64,000 nt of DNA from Acholoe squamosa (taxonomy: Eukaryota; Annelida; Polychaeta; Phyllodocida; Polynoidae), in the NCBI GenBank assembly GCA_949317995.1, contig OX439052.1, positions 36,891,932-36,955,931 of the forward strand, written 5' to 3'. The notes below the pieces were generated by a model. The model ran no database searches. It worked only from the letters and a program-made list of their open reading frames with translations, and was not told the DNA's origin. Made by a program: the position numbers and the translations under genes. This document shows positions 42,434 to 53,100 of this stretch, in pieces. Every line of letters begins with the position of its first letter. The stretch's first letter is position 1.

Positions 42434-42904
42434 GTGCCAGGGACTGTTGTGAGACATCATGAGGAGCCAAGGTCTTATGTGGTGGAGTGTGAAGGGCGAA
42501 AGTATCGGAGAAACCGTCAGCATCTACGATTGGCAACACATGAGGCCAACAAGAATGCTAACAATAACTGTACTCCTGAAGTAACTAGGGCTACTGTGGC
42601 CCAGAGAACAACTGTGAACATACCATTTATCGATATCATACTGCTAACACCTGCTGACTTACCATCTCCACCTAAGCTACTCTCGCCACAGAAATCACCT
42701 CACCCAACTGTTACTGTTAGTTGCCCAAAAGAAGTGCCTCCAACTCCTACTTGCAGAAAAGACTCTGCTCAAGGTGATGGTGCTCCATATCGCACCAGTA
42801 GTGGCAGGTTGAGCAAACCACCCAAAAACTCGATCTTTGAAACATTTATGTATTATCTTCAAAAGGACTGTTCAGTTAGTCATTGTGACATAAACTATAA
42901 GTGA
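42434..42904 (+). pseudogene. Integrase C-terminal extension of element F
   Basis: 156 codons starting PGTVVRHHEEPRSYVVECEG, a GPY/F-like beta-rich block with YRRNRQHLRL, followed by a Pro/Ser/Thr-rich tail. This is typical of the last part of Mag-clade pol, just before the polypurine tract. Confidence 0.75.
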
Positions 42905-43090
42905 CCCAAAGGTATTTGATATTATGGTATTTTGCATCGTTTTATCATGAGACTGTTCAAGAAAAGATGACAGACACTTGATTTTTTTTTTCACATCACA
43001 GTAGCCTTCATTATATTGAAGACTGGTTAAGTCATGTTCATTGGTGCATTTGATGGTTGTGCTATATAGAAACTTCTCTTTTAAAAACAA

Positions 43091-43107
43091 AAGAGAAAAG
43101 GGAGATG
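43091..43107 (+). other. Polypurine tract of element F
   Basis: AAAAGAGAAAAGGGAGA runs directly into the TGTAAC start of the 3' LTR. Confidence 0.85.
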
Positions 43108-43251
43108 TAACATATGCGCTTGGCGCCGTCTTGTGTGTAGAATGTTAACTAGACTGAGAACCAGAACTTGAGTGATAATATGTGAATTAAAGGTTAGTCT
43201 AGCACGAGGCACCGAATTGTAAGGTCTTGGTTCTTTCTTCAACACATTACA
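43108..43251 (+). repeat. 3' LTR of element F (144 bp)
   Basis: TGTAACATATGC to CAACACATTACA, bounded by the polypurine tract on the left and confirmed by the inverted copy at 39593-39726. Confidence 0.85.
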
Positions 43252-44214
43252 GGTGGGTTGGCAGTGTAGCAACTTAGCGAGTGGTGCGATGCCTGTGTGT
43301 CTAAACAGTGTTAGTGCGTCTGCTTTACACTAGCTACCGCCACTTTGCGCTTTTTTTTAAAAACACCAACCTCCTAAGCACATAGCATCACGTTTATGTG
43401 GGAAAAAAGTGACTTATAGTCCCTATTCACTTTCTATTTTTTTACTTTAGCCCACACCTTATTTGTAAGTTCTACATAGCCAATGGGTATATAAGTATGC
43501 TTTGCCCTAATAGATATTGACAAGTCCATACCCCAACTGTTACGGTCCGCTCATTGTCACATACCAGCATGACATCAAAGTCGATCCGATCTTGGGATTA
43601 GCAGAAAGTGTCTCTCTGGAGTGTAGTTCTTCTAAATCACTAAAAGCACTAAAAAACTCACTAAACTAAATCACACTAAAAGATCACTTCTCTCTCTCTC
43701 TCTCTGCGCACATGCGCTTGGTGATCAGTGTAGTTCCGTTCCAATGCTGCAAATGTGGGAAGGCATCTTTGCCAGTATCTAACTGGCTCTGCTCCTGTGT
43801 CATGATTCATGTCTACATTCTCCTTGTTCTTCATTCTACCTTCATCCTGCGCTGCAGTCGTCAAACAAAATGGGTGACAATTGACCTCCTCTTTTAACAA
43901 CTGCTTTCAATGATTCCTCCGCGTAACAGCTTGCCCCCCTTTTTTTTAAGTCGGGTCCACGTAGGACGTTCACTAAATCTTAAAAAAAAGGGTTTACGAG
44001 CATCAGCTAGTTTTGAGATGAGTGTGGACAAAGTGATAAGTTCCACATCAGGTGAATGAAGCTGCATTAACCTTCCATAATGCTCAGCGGGATTGTTTTG
44101 TAGTGTAAGATAGTGTAGGGTGTCCATTTGAATTCCTAAACCGACTCCTATCATTTTCACCTATTTTTTAAACAGTGTGAAATCTGTGGGATATTTTGTT
44201 TTTTTACCATTGTT
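43252..44214. other. Intergenic DNA
   Basis: A short (TC)n run lies at 43685-43707. Minus-strand open frames at 43676-43900 and 43894-44160 look slightly protein-like but match no family I recognise. Confidence 0.4.
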
Positions 44215-44480
44215 GTGGTGGTAGGTAAGTAGGTAGGTAGGTAGGTAGGTAGGTAGGTTGGTTAGGTAGGTAGAGTGAGTAGGTAGGTAGGGGTTATATA
44301 GGGTAAAGTAGGGTAGGGTAGGGGGTCTGCATATGTTATACATACATGCATGTATGTGTGGTGCCCCCTTGCCCCCCTGTTACTTAAGGGGTGCCCCCCA
44401 CCCCATACTTTACCCCTACCATACCCCACCCCTACCCTACCTCTTTTACACCTACCTACCCTACCTACTCTACCTAATTT
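44215..44480. repeat. GGTA-type simple repeat with inverted counterpart
   Basis: 44221-44325 is GTAG/GGTA/GGGTA repeat. 44400-44475 is the complementary CTACC/ACCTACC repeat, so the two parts can fold back on each other around CATACATGCATGTATG. Confidence 0.85.
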
Positions 44481-44599
44481 TTTTTCTCCGCCTCCTTTAT
44501 TCTAGCTTTAACATCAAAAGAAAATTGTTTGTTAATCAACCATGAACCAGTGACCAGCAATGTTTGTGTGTGTGGGGTCGCGGTAGCGGCAGTGGTGTC

Positions 44600-45660
44600 A
44601 GCGGTGTCGGCGGTGGCGGTGGTGGGGAAAATGTTATGATGAGGGTTATGCGTGCCATGGTAGGGTGCAGCATGTAAAAGGTTAATTGGAACATGTTGAT
44701 AGGATCATTTATTTTTGTAACCTTGTGGTGGGGAGAATGTTATGGTGTAGGGGAAGGCGTAAACTTTGTCGCCTTTTTCTTTTAATCCTTACACCTGAAA
44801 GCAAAAGCAGAGCAGTGTCCAGTGGTTGATGCTGGTGAGTTGTAGTGGGAGAATGTTATGATGAGTGGGACTGGAGGCTTTCCTCTGATCCTAAAACATA
44901 TGCCACGCATGCCATGGCAGAGTGCACTATGTAAAAGACTAATTGGAACATGTTGATAGGTTCATTCATGGAGATTGTTATGATAAACGAACAGGGAGGT
45001 AAAATGCAAACTCCTTTTTTTCAGTTTATACATGAAATTGTTTGTTATGCAAACAGGGTGTAATCCATAAATTTGAGCACGTCAATAATGCCAACCACTC
45101 TTCATGGTCAAATCTTATACCTGTCTGTTTTTTTCGTCCTGGAGCGGCAGAGAATGTTAATGATGAGTGAAACTGGAGGTATAGGGAAAAAAAAACTAAA
45201 ATCCAAAGTTTGGCTTTGATCTGCTTTTGCTGCTTCTGCTTCATGCTCAATGGTGGATTTGGTGGTGGTGGTGGTGGTGGTGGTGGTTACACTGCTGCTG
45301 GTGCTGCATGGATGCAGGTGGTTAAAATCCATCACTTTTTTTTATGCTTTTAGTTGGGTAAAAAAAAACAACATCTCTCTGTCTTTTTTTATTGCTTCTA
45401 GAGGAAAAGGTGTCAATGCCAGTGGTGAAGCATGCAAACAGGATGAAAACTAACTACTAGTTTTCAACATGGAAAACGTTTTTTTGATAACCTTACCATA
45501 ACCACAGCGTGCAGTACGGAGACGACACCATAAAGTTGAAATACACAGAGGGGTCGCCATAGAGTTAACATAGCAGCAAAATATGCAGCGGGCGTCATAG
45601 ACTTAACATTGCAAAGAGGTTGTGGTGGAAGAATGTTATGATTGACAAAGGACTAAAAGG
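44600..45660. repeat. Diverged tandem repeat with GAGAATGTTATGATGAG core
   Basis: The core recurs about six times (about 44626, 44738, 44851, 44970, 45152, 45628), spaced mostly 110-180 bp. A longer block, ATTGGAACATGTTGATAGG, occurs at about 44686 and 44942. There are also (GGC/GGT)n runs near 44580-44620 and 45260-45290. Confidence 0.7.
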
Positions 45661-46350
45661 TAGAGTGGGGTAAAATCTGATGAATGGCTTTGATGCTGGA
45701 ACACAGGTACCATTGGGTGTGCAGTCTTTTGATCTCCTAGAGCATGTAGCAGGCGCATCAGTGGAGATGTATAACCTCCTTCATTGTATCCGTGACTTAA
45801 ATCAACTCGTACACCAATAAAAGTTATATATGCTCTTTATACCATATAGCCAACCCTAAATTTTAAGTATTTACCTTGAAAAACAATGAATTTTGATGCA
45901 AGTTGGGCCGGACGAGGAGGAAGCCATTCCACCATCTTGGAATATCATGTTTGTCAATAAGCTGTGGGGTCCGCAGAAAATAACATTCAATTTCCACCAT
46001 TTATAGAGCATTTCTGTCCTCCACAGGTTAACATAGCAAAGAATAAACCTTCTTTTTACTGTTCCCATGTTTCAATAGAAGAATTAAAATCTATATTCCT
46101 TCAAAATAGCAAAAAATACACACCAGATGGCGGGACTGCAGCGCGGCAGGGGAGGTTGACACTAAGGCCAAGATGTGCAGCCCGGTGTCTGCAATGGTAA
46201 AGGATATGAGTCAACTCGCTGTCAAACTTCTGTTTCATTTAAACATCGTTCATTCTAGCTGTGAACGCAAAAATATGCCAATGACCCATAACCATGCTAT
46301 AACTTAACATAATACTGTAATGTAGTGCATTCTACTGCTTCTCTGTCATT
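45661..46350. other. Intergenic DNA
   Basis: No gene or clear repeat recognised. Confidence 0.4.
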
Positions 46351-46500
46351 GATTTCTATCACCAGGACGGAGTGTGGAGGCAGGGGGCTTCTGTTTCTTT
46401 GATTTCGACCATTAGGACGGCATGTGGAGGCAGGGGGCTTCTGTTTCTTTGATTTCCACTACCAGGACGAAGAGTAGAGGCAGGGGGCTTCTGTTTCTTT
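46351..46500. repeat. Three tandem 50-bp units
   Basis: Exactly 3 x 50 bp starting GATTTCTATC, GATTTCGACC and GATTTCCACT, each ending CAGGGGGCTTCTGTTTCTTT. Confidence 0.95.
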
Positions 46501-47357
46501 GAAGATTGAATAACTCCAGGGGGGGGGGGGTTATATAGATTTAATATGTTCTCAGAATCGTGAGATAATCATGGTCTGATCTTTTGCATTGGTCACAGTA
46601 CTACTCTACTGTAGTTTACCATAGTATTTCCCGCACACATTGATATTACATTCCACTGCACGGCATGTTTTCTTCTATTTTCTTATTTAAAGATTCTAGG
46701 ACTCTGAAATGGGTTATATAGATTTCTTTTCTTTTTATTGATCTTTTTTATGATTGTTTGTGTTTTTTTGTTGTTTTTTTTGGCACAATTAGTATTCCTC
46801 CTGTGTAGATTTATCTTTAGGTGAGACAATAGGAGCAGATAAAACCAGATAGTGCCCAGAACCCCTCTGAACAGATTGTCACCCGCCTCTGGGGTGGGAT
46901 CAGTGCCGCCCAGTCAGGGTCATCCAGATGTGACTAAGACCGACATGCTGGTAGTAGCTTAACACAACATAGCAAGCTGCAGGTGTGCATTACTCACCTG
47001 GTAGCCTTAGTGAGAACAGGTTGTCTTCAATAAGCATAAGAAGAATATATTTCTCCATGTCAAGGTAGGCATATAATTATCATTATGAAATTCTTAATTT
47101 CCTACCTATGTGTATGTTAATCTACGACAGCATTGATGTATTTTGATATTGAATCAAACTAACAATAATTATATCCATATAATTATAGTATACTATAGTA
47201 TAACATTGGTAATGTACCGTAATTTACTAAAGCACATGTACAATATATACAATAGTAAACAACCAGAGTACAGTATTGGGAATACCGTGGTATACCAGAG
47301 TAATGCTGTGGTGAACTAGATTAAGTTTCTTAATGATAATATGTTATACAATAGTAA
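46501..47357. other. Intergenic AT-rich DNA
   Basis: No feature recognised; several TATAGTA-type palindromic phrases near 47180-47340. Confidence 0.4.
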
Positions 47358-47830
47358 ATATGTGACCCATCCTTACAAAATGGTACGAAAGTCGCACATG
47401 CAAAATGTTTAGTTATTGGCATATTCATTTGCAGCTCATCAAGAGCTTTCATTTGGTATATAACACTTGCATATTTGAACCAGGTGGTCCTTTCTAGATC
47501 TTGTGTAGGAAAATTTAGTCGGATCGATTAAAAAATTATTCAACTGAGATAATTGACATATTAAACATTTAATAATCTATGAATCCTATATGATTCCTAT
47601 GTAATTCTATATAACCATTAAAAATAGATATATGTCTTTTGGGCATTTGGGACCTAAATTCAATCTAGTAAGCAAGGATTCTGAAAGATATCTACCCATA
47701 TGTAAGAAAAATGCTAAAATATCAATTTTGAAAAATCTGATATTTTCTGACACTATACCACTTGAAAGGGCCATATCTAGGTTTCTAAATGTGCGACTTC
47801 AGTACCACTTTGTTAGGATGGGTCACATAT
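47358..47830. mobile_element. TIR element (MITE-like), TATGTGACCCATCC ends
   Basis: The left end TATGTGACCCATCCTTACAA (47359) and the right end are inverted copies over about 26 bp with 2-3 mismatches. It is about 470 bp and non-coding; a 69-codon open frame inside has no protein features. Confidence 0.78.
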
Positions 47831-48109
47831 GTGGTAGATAAACACTGAGTTTTGTCACGGTATTCACTATATAGACAACAGGCTGTCATGGGTAATGAGG
47901 GAGGGTGTATGTGCTCAGTGGACCGCACCAACTTACAACAGCTATACGCAATATATTACCTGTGCTTTTCCATTGCCTTTCCACCTAAGTGTGGTATATT
48001 AGAGTATATCATAGTTCAAAGTATTCTATTTAGAGGGTATATAAGCTTTATTGATGCACGAGTTGACTTTAGGCATGGATACAATGAAAGAGGGAGTTAT
48101 ACATTGTAT
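47831..48109. other. Host flank of element C
   Basis: Sequence left of the 3' LTR of element C; nothing recognised. The target duplication cannot be checked because the 5' end of C lies outside the window. Confidence 0.4.
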
Positions 48110-48523
48110 TGTAGTGGTTCGTCTCGTTAAGTTAGATTAAATCATAACGAAGAGAGAGAAAAGTTTCCGGGTAGGCAACCGAGCTTTTATTTCATAGCTT
48201 ATGTTACATACGATCACAGCCTCAGAGGACTACATGCTACTAGGGCATTCGGTTACCCTTTCGGTAACGACCTGGTTGAGCAGTGGGTAAACCACTACTG
48301 AAGAACATGGGTTACGACCAGCCTTATATAGGGGAAAAAGCCCGCGAAACTCAGACCGGCCATGTGACGTGTGGCGGACGAGTGGTAGGCCCCCTGGTGT
48401 AATGGATACGAACCCAGAGGCAGGTGCTGCCACCTGCCATCCGGATTCCCCCACTACACCCGAAGGACCTAGGTCTGAGTCTCACGGGTACATGAACGTA
48501 AAGTGTAAATACCATACCCCTAC
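48110..48523 (-). repeat. 3' LTR of element C
   Basis: 414 bp with ends TGTAG...CTACA, next to a polypurine tract. On the sense strand a TATATAA-type box lies at 48324-48330 and AATAAA at 48186-48191, the same arrangement as in B. Only one LTR is visible, so identity cannot be measured. Confidence 0.8.
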
Positions 48524-48534
48524 ACTGCCCCCCT
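48524..48534 (-). other. Polypurine tract of element C
   Basis: Sense AAGGGGGGCAG directly before the TGTAGGGG start of the LTR. Confidence 0.75.
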
Positions 48535-48636
48535 TAGACAATAACATGGGGGTAATTAAACCGCAGTGTATTAATAACCTAGTAAGTGATTGTTTACAAT
48601 ACTAAAAAGGGGTATTAATTACACTTGCTCGATGTG

Positions 48637-49153
48637 AAATAGGCTATAGTATAAGACTATCCTATTTCTGAAAAATTATACAATAATAGCATCAAGTGTC
48701 GTTCATTTCATTTCCACCAGTAGCTTATAACAACCACAAATGATAAATATACAATTATCACAGATTTATAGTAACGTTTTGACAACAGTAGGGTCCTGAA
48801 AAGGACCGGTGGTTGTAAATAATGACCGATTACAGATATTAAACCCGGGAAAAAAAATTTTCGACTTTTTAAATTAACAACTCTGTCCACTTTACAAAGT
48901 GAATTGAATATTAATGATCAGATATGAACAATTAATCTGATACTATATGAACACAATTAGGTATTAACCTGAGTAATACAATACTAAGTTTAGAGAAATC
49001 CGTTGGACCTTCTCTTATTTTATAGAAAGATATTTATACTTTTGAGACGCAGCTCAGTTTATACCTTAGTGTTTTATATTTACAAGTTACAGAAGAAGTA
49101 TAGTCTCTTAATATATTGAGACCAGGAATGACCTATATAGACAGTTATAGGTC
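48637..49153 (-). repeat. Array of perfect small hairpins in the 3' UTR of C
   Basis: Successive inverted repeats: AAATAGG/CCTATTT (48637-48667), GGTCC/GGACC (48792-48807), CACTTT/AAAGTG (48888-48901), ATCAGAT/ATCTGAT (48917-48941), GTATT/AATAC (48961-48979), GTCTC/GAGAC (49103-49122) and GACCTATA/TATAGGTC (49130-49153). Same position and extent (about 520 bp) as the array in B, with unrelated stem sequences. Confidence 0.7.
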
Positions 49154-49339
49154 TAGGATTACCTTAAACAATTTTTAGGATTCGCAGATCCAGTATATTT
49201 ATAGGTAAGTACCCTTATATAATAATATATCTTTTATAGTTATAAATACAATTTTTACATACCATATAATATTATCAACAAAGTTACTTGTTTTCATGAT
49301 TGGAGGATGTAACAGGAGTCGGATGCTGCTGATGTCTTG

Positions 49340-49511
49340 GTATGGGCGAGCTGAACCCTGATGCCTGAAGTGCTATAGTAAAACTTGTTGGTGGGTGTAG
49401 CTAAACCCTGATGCCTGTAGTGCTAGCTAACTTGGAGATAATAAGAGGTCCATTTGTAGATTATTGAAGAACTTTATGGGCGTAGCTAAACCCTGATGCC
49501 TGTAGTGCTAG
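49340..49511 (-). repeat. Tandem units in 3' UTR of C (left of D)
   Basis: The phrase AGCTAAACCCTGATGCCTGT (then AGTGCTAG) occurs near 49409 and 49483, with a variant near 49350, and again at about 57647 beyond element D. Units are 50-85 bp apart. Element D inserted at the CTAG of one unit. Confidence 0.85.
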
Positions 49512-50101
49512 TGTCAATGGACGATTCTGGGTATAACAATTATTGGATATATATTTACCTTTCACCACTAGGCTTATCCACAGCTCTGCCTACAAGCCTA
49601 GTTCAAACCAAGGTGAACCTATTTTTAGCTTGGCAGGGTGAAGAGTTCACACCTGCCCTCCTCCAGTGGGAAATCCCCAGGCTCCCTCCTGTGGGTCCCC
49701 CACTGGAGAACTCAACTATATTTAGATTCACCTAGCCAATAGGAGCAGCTCACCCCTCCTACCACAGATTGGGACTGAGCAGAACCACCGACTCAGCATA
49801 TTTGAGTCGCTCCCTATACTAAAAATAGAAAGTACAGAAATAGACACGACGTCATCTGGGCTTGCTCCTGACTATATAACCTAGCCAGGATCAAGCCTCA
49901 GCATCTTATTTTGCTCACAGACCTAGAGGCTGCATCACCCTATACTAAGGCATACATAGGCTTGGCTGGATAAGCTTGGTGAGTGATCATGCTGTACCAT
50001 CTTATGATCACTCTGTACCAAACTGGAATAAACCTGGATCAACTGAAGACCTCTGAGCTTCTGTCTTCCCTCACTAATAGTCATTTAACGATCTATTGAC
50101 A
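49512..50101 (+). repeat. 5' LTR of element D
   Basis: 590 bp, TGTCAATG...ATTGACA. TATATAA at 49873-49879 and AATAAA at 50027-50032 define transcription start and polyadenylation; a CRE-like GACGTCA lies just upstream of the TATA box. A 79-codon open frame inside is repeated in the other LTR and is not a gene. Confidence 0.95.
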
Positions 50102-50102
50102 C

Positions 50103-50113
50103 TGGTGGAGAAC
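50103..50113 (+). other. Primer binding site of element D (unassigned)
   Basis: TGGTGGAGAAC starts two bases after the LTR end. TGG is the required start. I could not match it to a tRNA with confidence. Confidence 0.55.
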
Positions 50114-53100
50114 TTAATTAAAATCCCACTATTATTACCTCTTACAAGAACAATAGCAGGATTCTACCAACACCAGAATGCCAGCCAACAGCTCCCAGCC
50201 TCCAGCAGCCTACAGCCTATACATACATACATACTACTACTACTACTCACTGTAGCAGGCCTCCTCCTCCTGTAGCTCCTCCTGTGTGTTACTCCAACCA
50301 CCAGCACTACCACCACCACAGGTAGTATCACCACCTACTCCACACATACACCAGAGTAGACCAGAGTACCAGAGACTATATGCCATATATACACCATGCT
50401 CTCAAATGGCACAAGGAGGATTCAATCCATACAGCAACACTTACATCCACCTGATGATTGGCACCAGCAACTTATGGGCACAAAGGTAGGAAGTCCACAT
50501 TAATACTGACATAATTGCAAAACAGGTTCTGGTCACAGGTTACTATTTTGTCATGCGGGATCTCTTGTATAATACTCTATGATCTTTCCATGTACATGTA
50601 AAACCCTCTTATTAGCAACTCACTCACAGTGAACTGCTCCTGTCCCAGGTAAAAATACCTTCCTATTTCCCAAATAGCCATCCTATATCAGTCCATGAGA
50701 AACCCTAACATTTTAGGCTCATTCTGACGACAATAACCATCCTGTATTAATCCATAAGAAACCCAACAATTTTAGGCCCAATTTGATATCACTTTTGAAC
50801 CAACCCACCCCAATAACCTGATATGTGTCCCAGTATCTGAATTCAATAAGAAACTGCTACTGTGTATTTCCCTATAACCTATACCATCTGTGGTCAGTCC
50901 AGACCCCCCCCCCTCCTTCTCCCATATACCACCCCCTGGTCATCTCCATGACCTGAGTATGACCCCACCCCTCTCCCTCTTCTCCCCTTTCCCTCTCAGA
51001 TAGTCAGCTGACTCCTGTCGTCATATAGAACCTATTTCTACAGAATAGTATGTTTTCATATTATCCAAAGCTTCATGTCAAAATTATATCATTGGTCTTT
51101 CACATTCATATTGGACTAAAATCTAGTCTTTCTTCACGAAATTCAAACAAAATTTAAACCACTATTACACTTTTAGACTCATTCTTTTTGTAGTATACTT
51201 TGGGTTGAACCCTTTCTTTCACAGCAACTCATATGCTATCAAAGAAATCTTTGAACCCATTTGTATTCAAACATCCAAACATGAACCTTCACAAGTTTAG
51301 ACCAACACTACACCCAGCTGATCAGCTGATCACACCATCAAATAGTGTATAGTCTACAGTCACCCTGTCAGGTCATCACTGAAAGCTAACACTTACCTCT
51401 CCCTCTACCCTCCCCCCCCCCCCATAGACCCACCCTACCAGCTGTTTCCAATACAGCTGACCACCAGGCCTCACACATAGCCTTACTCACCCCCCTCCCC
51501 CCAACTCTCACCCCACTAAACTTCATCCATCCCTTACTGTACTTAGTGCTACACCATTACTGCAGCCTAGTAACATATCACACAAGCCCCACCTCATTGA
51601 TTTGTCCATCATAAAACTCTCACACACAGCCAAGAACACTTCACATATTTATAATAATATCCCTTTCCCAATCCATAGCAGATATACCTTTAAAACTTCA
51701 GGCTTTTACACCTATGTAGTCAAAAATAATGTTAGTTTACCCCTCCCCCCCATGTCACACACTAAATACTACCTTGGCAAGGTATTTTTATCCATACTGA
51801 TAAAATCGTTTATAGTAATATTTTACCAAATGTACTATTTACATTGGTTATATTTATCAAAGCATGATTGCTTTGCATACTGCATCCTATACCAACAATG
51901 CATACCTTTCAAAATCATTTAACCAAATCACCTTACCATCCAGAACATGCAATCTTACACAGACTATACAATTACATCAAAGCTAACCACCATTTTACCC
52001 AACCCCATTTTCGGTCATTTACCCATTTTTCTTATAGTTTGCCTCCTGGCTTCAAATCTTCTAAACAAATCAATTGAAAGTCACCAGAACTTTAGATCCT
52101 TTTCCAAGCATCAATACAAAGATTTAATTTCCCTGACACTAGCTGGCCTCTCCCCACCCTTTCAGGAATAATTTATGTTAGACCCCCTAAGGTCTAAATC
52201 CTGTAAATTACTCTTAGATCAAAACCCTCACACCATCTGTATCTCCCTTTTTCCTCTTTTGTCCTCCAAAACACAAAACTTAACAAAATGATAACCATTA
52301 CTGAAAGCGTATATGCGGACTGTCTTGTTCCAGTTATGGTTGGGTAGCCACATAAATTGCCCACGGCGGCAGTGTATCCTCTGGTACATGCTTTTCAAGC
52401 ATGCATACACCGGCTAGATAGCTTTTCAGGGCTCCTATTTACCAGTATGGCATATTGCCAGTCGACACGCCTATTGTAGGAGTCTGTATTCCCCCATGCC
52501 CAATCCATGTTTGTACCTCTGTTTAGCACGAGGACGGTGATGCAGGTAGAACACCATATTTATGAGCTGTCAATTAAGAGCAGCTCAGTACCCCCATGCA
52601 TGATGTTTCTCACACACACATGAATTCATGGTCAGCAATGTTTAGACACGTACACTGACCCTCCCCACTCCCACCTTATCTCGAACCTGACCCCAGGAAT
52701 TCCAATTATAAGCTTTATTACCGGGGCATAGGTTCCAAATTTGCATAAGGGACATATGCCCAAACTGCAGCCATCCAATAGAATCAGGCTCAGCCTTTTT
52801 AGGGCAAGACATACCAACATAGGGAGATCAAGAAGTGAGAAATAGCCACCCTCACGGACAGGTTTATAAGCCTTAGCCCACCCCCATCTTAGCCTTTTTC
52901 ACAAATATTCTAAAATTCCAACCACATCACCGCAACCAGTGAGCAAGTGCCTGGATTAGGAGCCACATGGCGTCTACAGCGTGCAATAAGCCCAGGTAGG
53001 CCTGTCCTATGTGCCCATCTTTAGTACTAGACTATCAGTCGTTCTTATATCGTCAATGGCATAACCTGATGTCATGATACCCAGGTACCTCCATTAACCA

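Larger units (their letters stand above)
41150..43251 (+). mobile_element. Mag/SURL-like Ty3 element F, 5'-truncated
   Basis: Plus strand: partial RNase H, integrase, a C-terminal extension, a polypurine tract and a short 144-bp 3' LTR. Gag, protease, RT and 5' LTR are absent. The LTR and Leu-type primer site of G (39577-39726), in the opposite direction 1.4 kb away, belong to the same family. Frames are broken, so it is dead. Confidence 0.88.

Noticed and set aside
43676..44160. Two adjacent minus-strand open frames that could be one decayed gene
   Set aside because: No motif or family can be named and low-complexity sequence adjoins; support is too weak.
47632..47841. 69-codon open frame in the 47358-47830 region
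   Set aside because: It lies inside a short TIR element and has no recognisable features.
49496..49735. 79-codon open frame in the LTR of element D
   Set aside because: Present in both LTRs and covers U3; no protein features.
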